From the NCBI RefSeq assembly GCF_030718205.1, contig NZ_JAUZQF010000010.1:359146-423145 (forward strand): a stretch of DNA of 64,000 nt, given 5' to 3'. This DNA comes from Nonomuraea turcica (GTDB lineage Bacteria > Actinomycetota > Actinomycetes > Streptosporangiales > Streptosporangiaceae). Each line of letters begins with the position of its first letter. Position 1 is the first letter of the stretch. This document shows, piece after piece, positions 44,864 to 54,483 of this stretch. A program made the translations under genes and the position numbers. The notes below the pieces were generated by a model that saw only the letters and a list, made by a program, of their open reading frames with translations, had not been told where the DNA came from and made no database searches.

Positions 44864-46120
44864 ATGTCAGACGGTCACGGTCCCACGCCCGAGACGCCAT
44901 CAGGCTGGTCGGCCGAACAGCCCCCGCCCTACAGCGCCCCGCCGGCCTCCCCGTGGACCGCCCCGGGCGCACAGCAGCAGGCTCCTTACGGGCAGCCGTA
45001 CGGAGAGCAGCCCTCTTACGGACCTGGGCCCCAAACACCATATCCGCCCCAGCCGCAACCCGGTTACGGCTACATGCCGCCTCCGCCCCCGGCGGCGCTG
45101 CGGCCGGGCATCATCCCGCTGCGCCCCCTCGGCCTCGGCGACATCCTCGACGGCACGATCAAGTTCATCCGGTCCAACCCGAAGTCGGTGCTGGGCTTGT
45201 CGGCCATCGCCGCCCTGCTCGTCTCCGTGCCCCTGGCCATCGGCCAGGCGTTCGTGCTCAACACCATGGGCGGCGCGCTGGCCGACCCCACGACTTCGCC
45301 CGACGAGCTCACCGGCGTCTACGGCGTCGCCGCCCAGTACGGCGGCACGCTGATCTCCTACGCCATCCAGTTCGTCGTGGTCACCCTGCTGACCGGCGTG
45401 CTGACCCGCATTCTCGGCCGGGCCGTCTTCGGCGGCAACCTCACGGCGGGCCAGGCATGGCAGCTCGTCAAGGGCCGGATCCCGGCGTTGTTCGGCGTCG
45501 TGGGGCTGCTGGCCGCCATCATGCTGGTGCCCATGGCGCTCTTCGTGCTGCTCTTCGTGCTGCTCATGACGGCGATCTCGGCGGGCTCCTCCAGCAACGG
45601 GACCATCGGCCTGATGATCGGGCTGATCTTCCTGTTCGTCATCGGTTACTTCGCTTTGTACCTCTTCATCAGGACCCGCTTCGCGTTCGCCTCGCCGATC
45701 GTGGTCCTGGAGGGCAAGGGCCCGATCGAGGCCATGCGCCGCTCGTGGCGCCTGGTCACCGGCGACTTCTGGCGGGTGCTCGGCATCCTGCTGCTCACCT
45801 CCCTGCTCGTCGGCCTGGTGGCGTTCGTCGTGTCGGTGCCCTTCACGCTCGCGGGCACGTTGTTCGGCATGCTCGGCACCGGCTCGGTGGCCAACGCCGT
45901 CGTGTCCGCGGTGCTGATCGCGCTCGGCGCCACGCTCAGCGCGATGTTCACCTATCCCTTCGAGGCAGGAGTGGCCGGCCTGCTCTACGCCGACCGGCGC
46001 ATGCGCAGCGAGGCGTTCGACCTCGTGCTGCAGACGGCAGCCATCGAGCAGCAGCGCCAGGGTTGGGTGCACGCCTCGGCCGACGAGCTCTGGCACCCGT
46101 CCAACTCCGCCAGGTCGTGA
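44864..46120 (+). CDS. Multi-pass membrane protein with Pro/Gln/Tyr-rich N-terminus
   Basis: A 418-residue protein. The first 85 residues are Pro, Tyr, Gln and Gly rich (YGQPYGEQPSYGPG). After LRPGIIPLRPLGLGDILDGT come about six membrane helices, and the segment FIRTRFAFASPIVVLEGKGP with IEAMRRSWRLVTGDFWRVLG resembles the membrane domain of glycerophosphodiester phosphodiesterase-like proteins. It has no catalytic domain. The gene is the first of a chain of six plus-strand genes or units leading to DUF58. ATG at 44864 is used, with AGGA upstream. Confidence 0.8.
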   Translation: MSDGHGPTPETPSGWSAEQPPPYSAPPASPWTAPGAQQQAPYGQPYGEQPSYGPGPQTPYPPQPQPGYGYMPPPPPAALRPGIIPLRPLGLGDILDGTIKFIRSNPKSVLGLSAIAALLVSVPLAIGQAFVLNTMGGALADPTTSPDELTGVYGVAAQYGGTLISYAIQFVVVTLLTGVLTRILGRAVFGGNLTAGQAWQLVKGRIPALFGVVGLLAAIMLVPMALFVLLFVLLMTAISAGSSSNGTIGLMIGLIFLFVIGYFALYLFIRTRFAFASPIVVLEGKGPIEAMRRSWRLVTGDFWRVLGILLLTSLLVGLVAFVVSVPFTLAGTLFGMLGTGSVANAVVSAVLIALGATLSAMFTYPFEAGVAGLLYADRRMRSEAFDLVLQTAAIEQQRQGWVHASADELWHPSNSARS

Positions 46121-47424
46121 GCCCGATCGACAGGGAGGAGGCCGCGCGCCGGGCCGCGGCGGAGCTCCTCAAGCCTGACTACGAGAAAGAATCCTTGGTC
46201 GACCTGCTCTACCGGCATTTCACCCAGTTCCTGGGCGACCTGGTCGACGCGGCCACGGGCGGCGGGCCGGCGGGCGGGATCATCGCGGCCATGCTGATCG
46301 TCCTCATCCTCGTGGGCCTGATCGTGCTGATCTCCTGGCGGCTGCGCAAGACCGCGCGCAAGAACGCGCTCGCCGGCGGCGGGCTGTTCGGGGAGCGGGC
46401 GATGACCGCGGCCGAGCACCGGCGGGCCGCCGAACGGCTCGCCCTCGAGGGGCGCTGGGGCGAGGCCATCCAGGAACGCCTGCGGGCCATCGCCCGTGAC
46501 CTGGAAGAACGGGCGCTGGTCGACGGCATGCCGGGACGCACGGCCGACGAGCTGGCCGCGGAGGCGGCAGTGGCCCTGCCGGGGTTCGCCACGCAGCTGG
46601 CGGCGGCGGCGCGCTCGTTCGACGACGTCACGTACGGCGGCGTGCCCGGGACCCGCGAGGCCTACGAGTCCATGGCTCTCCTCGACGACCACCTCCGCCA
46701 GGCCCGCCCCGCCCCGCTGACCGCCACGGCCGCGGCCCGCGTCCCGGTCGGCGTCGGGGCTCCCACCGGCACCGTGGTTCCGCCCGGCGTCGCCCCCGGC
46801 CCCGCGCCGCACGGCCCGCACGGCCCTGTCGGCGGCTCGGCCGGCGGCCCGCTGGGCATGCCGTCGGCGGGCTCGCCCGCTGGTCCGCCGGCGAGTCCCG
46901 GCGCGGCACAACCGACGAACCCGGCCGTAGCGCCACCGGCAAGCCCTGCCGCAGCACCACCACCGAACTCGGCCGGCAGCCCGCTGGGCATGCTGTCGGC
47001 GGGCTCGCCCGCCGGTCCGCCGGCGAGCCCCGGCACGACGTCGCCACCAAGCCCCAGCGCGGCACCGCCACCAAGCCCCAGCGCACCGCCGACGGGCCCC
47101 GGCGCGGCACTGCCGACGGGCCCCGGCGCGGCACCGCCGACGGGCCCCGGCGCGGCACCGCCGACGATGCCCGTGGCAGGGCCGCGCGGCGCGCAGGTGG
47201 GCGAGCCTGCGGTGAGGCCGGCTGCAGGGCCGGATGGCGATCCACCCGCGGAGCCATCGGGCGAGCGGCGGGAGGACGCATCCCACCCGACCGGTGAGGG
47301 GCCCTCCGACGAAGCCGACGGCAGGCCGCCGGGAGGTGCGGCAGACCAATCCGGCGCAGCGCGGGGTGAGGCTGACGAGGCCGGGGAGCGGCGGGCGCCC
47401 GAGTCCGGCGGAGGGCAGACGTGA
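46117..47424 (+). CDS. DUF4129-domain membrane protein with long Pro/Ala/Gly-rich tail
   Basis: A 435-residue protein. Residues 1-60 are soluble (REEAARRAAAELLKPDYEKE), a membrane helix follows (IIAAMLIVLILVGLIVLISW), then a DUF4129 domain (EHRRAAERLALEGRWGEAIQ, RTADELAAEAAVALPG, FDDVTYGGVPGTREAYE) up to about 195. The last 235 residues are low-complexity, Pro/Ala/Gly/Ser, with acidic residues at the end. The GTG start at 46117 overlaps the previous stop. DUF4129 proteins usually accompany MoxR and DUF58 genes, as here. Confidence 0.82.
   Translation: MSPIDREEAARRAAAELLKPDYEKESLVDLLYRHFTQFLGDLVDAATGGGPAGGIIAAMLIVLILVGLIVLISWRLRKTARKNALAGGGLFGERAMTAAEHRRAAERLALEGRWGEAIQERLRAIARDLEERALVDGMPGRTADELAAEAAVALPGFATQLAAAARSFDDVTYGGVPGTREAYESMALLDDHLRQARPAPLTATAAARVPVGVGAPTGTVVPPGVAPGPAPHGPHGPVGGSAGGPLGMPSAGSPAGPPASPGAAQPTNPAVAPPASPAAAPPPNSAGSPLGMLSAGSPAGPPASPGTTSPPSPSAAPPPSPSAPPTGPGAALPTGPGAAPPTGPGAAPPTMPVAGPRGAQVGEPAVRPAAGPDGDPPAEPSGERREDASHPTGEGPSDEADGRPPGGAADQSGAARGEADEAGERRAPESGGGQT
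46849..47163 (+). repeat. Coding repeats in the DUF4129 protein tail
   Basis: A 53-bp segment starting CCGCTGGGCATG recurs at 46849-46901 and 46981-47033, a 132-bp spacing. A 24-bp unit beginning ACGGGCCCCGG repeats three times in tandem at 47092-47163, encoding an eight-residue Pro/Ala/Gly unit (TGPGAAPP-like). Confidence 0.85.
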
Positions 47425-48624
47425 GCGTGATCATGCGTCAGACGGCGGCGCCCGGCGGGCCGCAGGCCGGCACCGCGCCCGGCGGGTCAGAACCCACCTC
47501 CCCCACCGCCCGCTCCATCTGGACCGCCGGCCGCATGATCGTGCTGCTCGGCGTCGTTCTCATCCTGGCAGCGGTGATAGGAGTCCTGACCACCCCGTCC
47601 CAGGGCCCGTCCCGCCCCTTCGACCCCACGGACACCTCCGTGGCCGGCTCCAAGGCGCTGGCCGAGCTCCTGCGCTCGCGCGGCGTCAAGGTGGACAGGG
47701 TCGACTCCGTGCAGGCGGCGGCCGACCTGACGGCACGGGGCGGCAACCGCCTGCTCCTGATCACGGACACGACGTACTTCGACGAATACGCCCTGTCCAG
47801 GATCCCGGGCGACCGCCTGATCGCCGGCGATGTCTTCGGCCTCCAGGCCCTCGCGCCCGGCGTACGCACCCGCCCGGAAGCGGCCCGCCCTCGCTCCCGC
47901 GAGCCGCAGTGCCAGTTGCCCGCGGCCAGGCTGGCGGGCAGCGCGTACATGGGCGGCGTGGTGTTCGACGCCCCGGCGGGCGGCACCGGCTGCTACCCGG
48001 CCTCCGGCGGCGGACACACGCTGGTCAGCTACCCGAACGCGGGTGGGGTCACGACGGTCGTCGGCGACGGCTCGTTCATGACGAACCGGCGGCTGGCCGA
48101 GGACGGCAACGCGGCCCTCGCCCTCAACCTGATCGGCACCGGCCGCCCCGTCACCTGGCTGATCCGCCCCGAGCGCCCACCGGCGACGGAGCTGCCCGGC
48201 GAGCGCGGCCAGTCGATGTACGACCTTATGCCCGACAACATCCGCTGGACCATCTACATGGCGATCATCGCCGTGGGCGTCACCGCGCTCTGGCGGGGCA
48301 GGCGCCTGGGCCCGGTGGTGGCCGAGCGGCTGCCGGTCATCGTCCGGGCGGCCGAGACGGTCGAGGGCCGTGGCCGCCTCTACCGGGCCAGACGCGCCAG
48401 GCAACGCGCCGCCGAATCGCTGCGCGCGGGCACGATCGACCGCCTGACCCCCAGGCTGGGCCTCACGTCCGGCGCGGGCCCGCAGGAGGTCGTCGCGGCG
48501 CTCGCCGCCCGTACCCGGCAGGACTCCCACCAGGTCGGCGCGGCACTGTACGGACCACCCCCGGCCGACGACGCCGCCCTCGTGGCCCTGGCCGGATACT
48601 TGGACTTCATCGAAAGGCAGGTCA

Positions 48625-48635
<11 letters not shown>
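47421..48635 (+). CDS. DUF4350-domain membrane protein
   Basis: A 404-residue protein with an N-terminal membrane helix (MIVLLGVVLILAAVIGVLT), an outer DUF4350 domain (STDTSVAGSKAL-like region, TARGGNRLLLITDTTYFDEY, GVTTVVGDGSFMTNRRLAED, GNAALALNLIGTGRPVTW) and a second helix near 275 (WTIYMAIIAVGVTALW), followed by a cytoplasmic helical tail. DUF4350 proteins occur in MoxR clusters and are thought to assist membrane assembly, with no proven function. GTG start overlaps the previous stop by 4 bases. Confidence 0.85.
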
Positions 48636-49605
<970 letters not shown>

Positions 49606-49675
49606 TGTCGGCCCTGACGGAAACCGCCATGGCGGTGAGCCCATGTCCGACCGAACCCGGCGTGGCGGTGAGCCG

Positions 49676-51058
49676 ATGGCTCTGACGGGACGTGCCGGAC
49701 TGGTCGCGGCGCTCGGGATCGTGGTGGTGTTGCTCGCGCCCCAGCCCGGCCCCGCGCTCGCGGGCGTGTGCCTGCTGCTGGCCGCCGCGATCGTCGTGGA
49801 CCTGGTGTTCGCGGGGGCCGTGCGGCCGTTGCGGTTCCACCGCTCCGGCGACACGCTCGTACGCCTGGGCCAGCGGGCCACGGTCGAGCTGATCGTGGAG
49901 AACCCGGGCGGCAGGCGGGTACGCGGCGTGCTGAGGGACGCCTGGCCGCCTTCCGCGAACGCCACCCCGCGGGTCGCCGCGGTGGACGTCCCCAAAGGCG
50001 AGCGCCGCAAGATCGTCGTGACGCTGGACCCGACCAGGCGCGGCGACCGGTCGTCGGTGTCGGTCACCGTACGTTCTCTCGGCCCGCTGGGCCTCGCCGC
50101 CCGCCAGGGCAGTCATCGGTCGCCGTGGACGGTGCGGGTGCTGCCGCCGTTCCTGTCGCGCAAGCATCTGCCGTCGCGGCTGGCCAGGCTCCGGGAGCTG
50201 GAGGGCCAGCACCCGGCGCTGGTACGCGGGCAGGGCACCGAGTTCGACTCGCTGCGCGAGTACGTGGTCGGCGACGACGTGCGCTCCATCGACTGGCGGG
50301 CCACCGCGCGCCGCCACGACGTGGTGGTGCGCACCTGGCGCCCGGAACGCGACCGCCGCGTGCTGATCGTGCTCGACACCGGCCGCACCTCGGCGGGCCG
50401 GGTGGGCGACGCGCCGATCCCCATGGCCGGCGCGGCGGCGGGCGGCGGCGGGCTGCTGGTCAGGCCGGATCCGCGGCCCGCCGGCGCTCGGCCGGGCTGG
50501 CCGCGGCTCGACTGGTCGATGGACGCGGCGCTACTACTGGCCGCGCTCGCCGCCCGGGCCGGCGACCAGGTGGACTTCCTGGCGTACGACCGGGCCGTAC
50601 GCGCCTGGGTGGCCGGGGCGTCCCGGACCGAGCTGCTGTCGTCGCTGGTCAACGTGATGGCGCCGATCGAGGCCGAGCTGATCGAGGCCGACTCGCAGGG
50701 CATGGTGGCGGCCATTCTGTCGCGGGCCAAGCGGCGCTGCCTGGTGGTGCTGCTGACGGACCTGAACTCGGCGGCCCTGGACGAGGGGCTGATGCCGGTG
50801 CTGCCGCAGCTGTCCTCGCGCCATCTGGTGCTGGTGGCCGGGGTGTCCGATCCGCGGGTGGCGGCGATGGCGGCGCGCCGGGGATCGGCCGAGGACGTGT
50901 ACGACGCGGCGGCGGCCGAGCACGCCCAGCTCGAACGCCGGCGCATCACGGCCCGGCTGCGGCGGCACGGGGTGGAGGTCGTGGACGCGCCGCCGGAGGA
51001 CATCGCGCCCGCCCTCGCGGACGCGTACCTGGCGCTGAAGGCCGCCGGACGGCTGTAG
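49676..51058 (+). CDS. DUF58-domain membrane protein with VWA-like region
   Basis: A 460-residue protein with two N-terminal membrane helices (MALTGRAGLVAALGIVVVLL and the next hydrophobic stretch), a beta-rich domain, and the DUF58 signature FDSLREYVVGDDVRSIDWRA followed by HDVVVRTWRPERDR. A VWA-like fold follows with RVLIVLDTGRTS. ATG 49676 is chosen; ATG 49643 is an alternative, and the 38-base gap after moxR contains a near-repeat of GGCGGTGAGCC. It is the usual partner of MoxR. Confidence 0.88.
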   Translation: MALTGRAGLVAALGIVVVLLAPQPGPALAGVCLLLAAAIVVDLVFAGAVRPLRFHRSGDTLVRLGQRATVELIVENPGGRRVRGVLRDAWPPSANATPRVAAVDVPKGERRKIVVTLDPTRRGDRSSVSVTVRSLGPLGLAARQGSHRSPWTVRVLPPFLSRKHLPSRLARLRELEGQHPALVRGQGTEFDSLREYVVGDDVRSIDWRATARRHDVVVRTWRPERDRRVLIVLDTGRTSAGRVGDAPIPMAGAAAGGGGLLVRPDPRPAGARPGWPRLDWSMDAALLLAALAARAGDQVDFLAYDRAVRAWVAGASRTELLSSLVNVMAPIEAELIEADSQGMVAAILSRAKRRCLVVLLTDLNSAALDEGLMPVLPQLSSRHLVLVAGVSDPRVAAMAARRGSAEDVYDAAAAEHAQLERRRITARLRRHGVEVVDAPPEDIAPALADAYLALKAAGRL

Positions 51059-51062
51059 GCCG

Positions 51063-52055
51063 TCAGGCGGTGGGGGCGACGTCGGGGGCGCGTTCGAGGT
51101 CGCCGGTCTCGTTCTCCCGCAGGGCCCGGCGGCCGAAGACGATCACGTACGTCAGGAAAATCGCCTCAGCGAGCACCCCGATGCCAACCCGCGCCCATGT
51201 GGGCAGCCCCGACGGGGTCACGAACGCCTCGATCAGCCCCGATACGAACAGCACCACGACCAGCCCGAGCGCCACGCTCATCACCGCCCGGCCCTGCTCG
51301 GCCAGCGCGTCGACCCGACGCCGCGGCCCGGGGTCGATCGCCGTCCAGCCCAGGCGCATGCCCACGGCCGCCGCCAGGAACACGGCGGTCAGCTCCAGCA
51401 GCCCGTGCGGCATGATCAGCCCGAAGAAGATGTCCAGCTTGTCCCTGGAGGCCATGAGACCGCCGGCGACGCCGACATTCTCGGCGTTCGCGTAGAGCGC
51501 GTACGGGATCGGCAACCCCAGGAGGACCGAGTAGATGATCATCAATGCGGAGACCCACGCGTTGTTGATCCACACGGCGCTGGCGAAAGACGCGGCCGGG
51601 TTCTCCGAGTAGTAGTCGGCGAAGTCGTGCTCGACGAGCTGGGTGATCTCGTCCTCGGTGTAGATCGACGCCTGGACGTCGGGATTGCCCGCCACCCACG
51701 CGCCCATCACCCAGGAGACCGCCACGAACGCCAGCGCGCTCGCCAGCCACCACCACCGCGCCCGGTAGGCCACCACGGGGAACGACACCGTGAAGAACCT
51801 CACCAGCTCCCGCCACGCGGGCGTGTGCGCGCCGGTCACCGCCGACCTGGCCCTGGCCACCAGCGCGGACAGCCGGCCGGTCAGCATCGGGTCGCCGGCG
51901 GAGGAGCGGACGATGGACAGGTGCGTCGCCACCCGCTGGTAGAGGTCGACCAACTCGTCCACCTCGGCACCGGTCAGCGACGAGCGGTGCTTGACCAGGT
52001 GGTCGAGCCTGTCCCAGGCCTGGCGATGTGCTGCGATGAACGCGTCGATGTCCAC
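51063..52055 (-). CDS. Stage II sporulation protein M-like membrane protein
   Basis: A 330-residue protein of the SpoIIM superfamily. After a soluble helical N-terminus (MDIDAFIAAHRQAWDRLDHL) come membrane helices with NNAWVSALMIIYSVLLGLPI, LDIFFGLIMPHGLLELTAVF and a C-terminal helix near VGIGVLAEAIFLTYVIVFGR. The HGLLEL motif is characteristic. SpoIIM-like genes accompany RDD and DUF58 genes in actinobacteria; this organism group does not make endospores, so the role differs from Bacillus. It is divergent from the RDD gene by 51 bases. Confidence 0.9.
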   Translation of the reverse strand: MDIDAFIAAHRQAWDRLDHLVKHRSSLTGAEVDELVDLYQRVATHLSIVRSSAGDPMLTGRLSALVARARSAVTGAHTPAWRELVRFFTVSFPVVAYRARWWWLASALAFVAVSWVMGAWVAGNPDVQASIYTEDEITQLVEHDFADYYSENPAASFASAVWINNAWVSALMIIYSVLLGLPIPYALYANAENVGVAGGLMASRDKLDIFFGLIMPHGLLELTAVFLAAAVGMRLGWTAIDPGPRRRVDALAEQGRAVMSVALGLVVVLFVSGLIEAFVTPSGLPTWARVGIGVLAEAIFLTYVIVFGRRALRENETGDLERAPDVAPTA

Positions 52056-52106
52056 CTGAACATTCTGGCCGCTCGATCACCCGTACATAGCCGTTAGGCT
52101 CCACAT

Positions 52107-53012
52107 ATGTCAGAGGTTGTGACCGGCGACGCCGTCGTCGTCGAGGTGCGCATCGCACAGATGCCCTCACGCGCGGTGGCGATCATCATCGACATGGCCG
52201 TGCAGCTGACCGTGCTGGTGGGCGCGTACGCGCTCTTAGGCGCATTCGCCCTCATCTCGGACACGGCGATGCTCACAGCCGTCATGATCGCACTGGTAGT
52301 GCTGGTGATGGTGGGTTATCCCGTGCTGTTCGAGTCGCTCAGCAGGGGACGCAGCCTCGGCAAGCTGGCGCTCGGACTGCGCGTGGTCAGCGACGACGGC
52401 AGCCCAGAGCGGTTCAGGCAGGCGTTGTTCCGCGGGCTGGCCGGAATGGTGGAGTTCTGGCTGCTGTACGGCGCGCCCGCGCTGATCTCCTCGCTGGTGT
52501 CGCAGCGGGGCAAGCGGCTCGGCGACATCTTCGCCGGCACGATCGTGATCTCCGAGCGGGCGCCGCGCGACAGGGGCCAGATGATCGTGATGCCGCCGCC
52601 GCTGGCGAGCTGGGCGGCCAGGCTGGAGTTGTCCCAGTTGCCCGACGAGGTGGTCCAGGCCGCCCGGCAGTACCTGTCGCGGTGGCACGACCTCTCGCCG
52701 CAGGTGCAGCATGAGATGGGGGTGCGGATCGCGACCCAGGTGGCGGCATCCGTCTCGCCGGCGGCGCCGCCGGGGGTGCCGCCGCACGCGTACCTGAGCG
52801 CCGTCCTGGCCGAGCGCCGCCGGCGGGAGGAGACGCGCCTCGCACAGCGCGCCGGCGCCACCTCCGCCAACGGCGTGCCGCAGCCAGGCCCGTACCAGGG
52901 AGCTCAACCAGCCGCGTACCCGCAGCCTGGGCCTTATGCGCAGCCCAGGCCGCCGGCGCCCGCCCCGGAGCCGCCGAAGGCGACTCCGGGTGGGTTCGCG
53001 CCACCTCAGTAA
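52107..53012 (+). CDS. RDD-family membrane protein
   Basis: A 301-residue protein with the RDD domain (about 15-165): RAVAIIIDMAVQLTVLVGAY, SLSRGRSLGKLALGLRVVSD, and QRGKRLGDIFAGTIVI. The Arg and Asp residues that define the family are present. Three or four membrane helices are predicted. The C-terminal 80 residues are Pro, Ala, Gln and Tyr-rich. It ends 4 bases before the convergent LVIVD gene, with no terminator in between. Confidence 0.92.
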   Translation: MSEVVTGDAVVVEVRIAQMPSRAVAIIIDMAVQLTVLVGAYALLGAFALISDTAMLTAVMIALVVLVMVGYPVLFESLSRGRSLGKLALGLRVVSDDGSPERFRQALFRGLAGMVEFWLLYGAPALISSLVSQRGKRLGDIFAGTIVISERAPRDRGQMIVMPPPLASWAARLELSQLPDEVVQAARQYLSRWHDLSPQVQHEMGVRIATQVAASVSPAAPPGVPPHAYLSAVLAERRRREETRLAQRAGATSANGVPQPGPYQGAQPAAYPQPGPYAQPRPPAPAPEPPKATPGGFAPPQ

Positions 53013-53016
53013 AGGA

Positions 53017-54396
53017 TCAGTGCCATCCGCCCCGGTACGACTCCTGCGTCTGCACGTTCAACCGGCCGGTGCGAACGTACTTGGCGCTGTCCGTCAGCGG
53101 ATCGTTGATCTTGACGATGTCGAGACCCTGGTGGAAGTCGGCCCCGTAGATGTAGCCGTTGTAGTAGTAGGCCGACCAGATGCCGCCTCCGCCGCCGGCC
53201 GCGCGGGGACCGCGCTCGAAGTAGCCGATCTCCTTCGGGTTGGCGGCGTCGGTGAAGTCCCAGATCGACAGCCCGCCCATGTACCAGGCCTGGACCATGA
53301 TGTCGCGGCCCTTGACCGGGATCAGCGAGCCGTTGTGGGCCACGCAGTTCTCCGAGTCCGCCTGGTGGCGCGGGATCTTGAAGTAGCTCTTGAAGACGAG
53401 CTGCCCGTTCACGATCTCGTAGATCGCGTCCGCGCCCCTGTTCGGGCCCGTCGCCTCGTTGCACGTGGCCGCGCCGCCGCCGCCGAGCTCGTCGGTGAAG
53501 ACGACCTTCCTGGCGTCGTTGCTGAAGGTGGCCGAGTGCCAGAAGGCGAAGTTCGGGTCCGTGGTCCTGGCGGTGATCTTCGGGTTGAGCCGGTCAGAGA
53601 TGTCGAACAGCACGCCGTCGCCCATGCAGGCGCCCGCCGCGATGTCCTTCTCGGCGTAGGCGGTGATGTCGTGGCACCCCTGGGTCGGCAGGAGGAGGCC
53701 CGGCTGGGTCTCGTTACCGCCGTCAGGGAAGACGACCGGCGTGGCCGCGACCGCCGCCGCGGTCGGGTTGTTCAGCGGCACCTTGATGATCGAGATCTTG
53801 TCGTGCGGCGGCATGCAGTCGGGGAAGTTCGCGGCCGGCAGGTACGACGACACGTAGACGTAGACGTTCTTGTGCCTGTCGCGCCCCTTGCCCGGCACCA
53901 GCGTGAGGGTGTGGGAGCCGCAGTTGGTCTCGACCGACTTGATGTACTTCGGGTTGGCCTTGTCGGAGATGTCGAAGATCCGTACGCCTTCCCAGGCCTC
54001 CTTGTGGTCGGCCGTCAGACCTGTGCTCTGACACGAGTCGTTGCTACGCGAGCTGTCGACGGCGCCGAACAGCAGGTTGCCGTAGACGCTGACGTCCATC
54101 TGGGAGCCCGGACAGACCGTGGAGCTGACGACCGTCGCCTTCTTGGGGTCCCTGATGTCGTAGATCGAGAAGCCGCCGTAGTTGCCGACGTAGGCGTAGC
54201 CGTCCTGGAAGGCGATATCGGTGTTGATGGTGCTTGCGATCGGGGCGGGTTTGGGGATGTTGAGCACGTGGGTCACGTTGGGGCTCATGACCACCGTGTC
54301 GGGGGGTGGGATGTCGGCGGCCAGCGCGGGCATTCCGGTCAGCGCTAATGCGAAAGCCGCCGCTGCCGCTACGAGGGTACGGCGCGGAGTGGACAC
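53017..54396 (-). CDS. Secreted LVIVD-repeat beta-propeller-like protein (copy A)
   Basis: A 459-residue secreted protein. A signal peptide (VAAAAAFALALTGMPALAA) is followed by repeats of the LVIVD type: YVGNYGGFSIYDIRDPKK, GVRIFDISDKANPKYIKS, GVLFDISDRLNPKITA, GLSIWDFTDAANPKEIGY and GLDIVKINDPLTDS. Each unit ends with Asp and Pro residues typical of these propellers. Several Cys pairs (VCPGS, SCQST, CGSH, PDCMPPH, GCHD, ENCVAH) may form disulfides. GTG start 54396 with AAGGAGG 9 bases upstream. Copy B is 87 bases upstream on the same strand. Function unknown. Confidence 0.88.
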   Translation of the reverse strand: MSTPRRTLVAAAAAFALALTGMPALAADIPPPDTVVMSPNVTHVLNIPKPAPIASTINTDIAFQDGYAYVGNYGGFSIYDIRDPKKATVVSSTVCPGSQMDVSVYGNLLFGAVDSSRSNDSCQSTGLTADHKEAWEGVRIFDISDKANPKYIKSVETNCGSHTLTLVPGKGRDRHKNVYVYVSSYLPAANFPDCMPPHDKISIIKVPLNNPTAAAVAATPVVFPDGGNETQPGLLLPTQGCHDITAYAEKDIAAGACMGDGVLFDISDRLNPKITARTTDPNFAFWHSATFSNDARKVVFTDELGGGGAATCNEATGPNRGADAIYEIVNGQLVFKSYFKIPRHQADSENCVAHNGSLIPVKGRDIMVQAWYMGGLSIWDFTDAANPKEIGYFERGPRAAGGGGGIWSAYYYNGYIYGADFHQGLDIVKINDPLTDSAKYVRTGRLNVQTQESYRGGWH

Positions 54397-54483
54397 TCGG
54401 GAGCCTCCTTGATCACTTATGTCCCGATGGAGCAACGCCGACGAGGACCCCGGTCAGGGGCCCTCGTCAGCCGATGAGAACGG

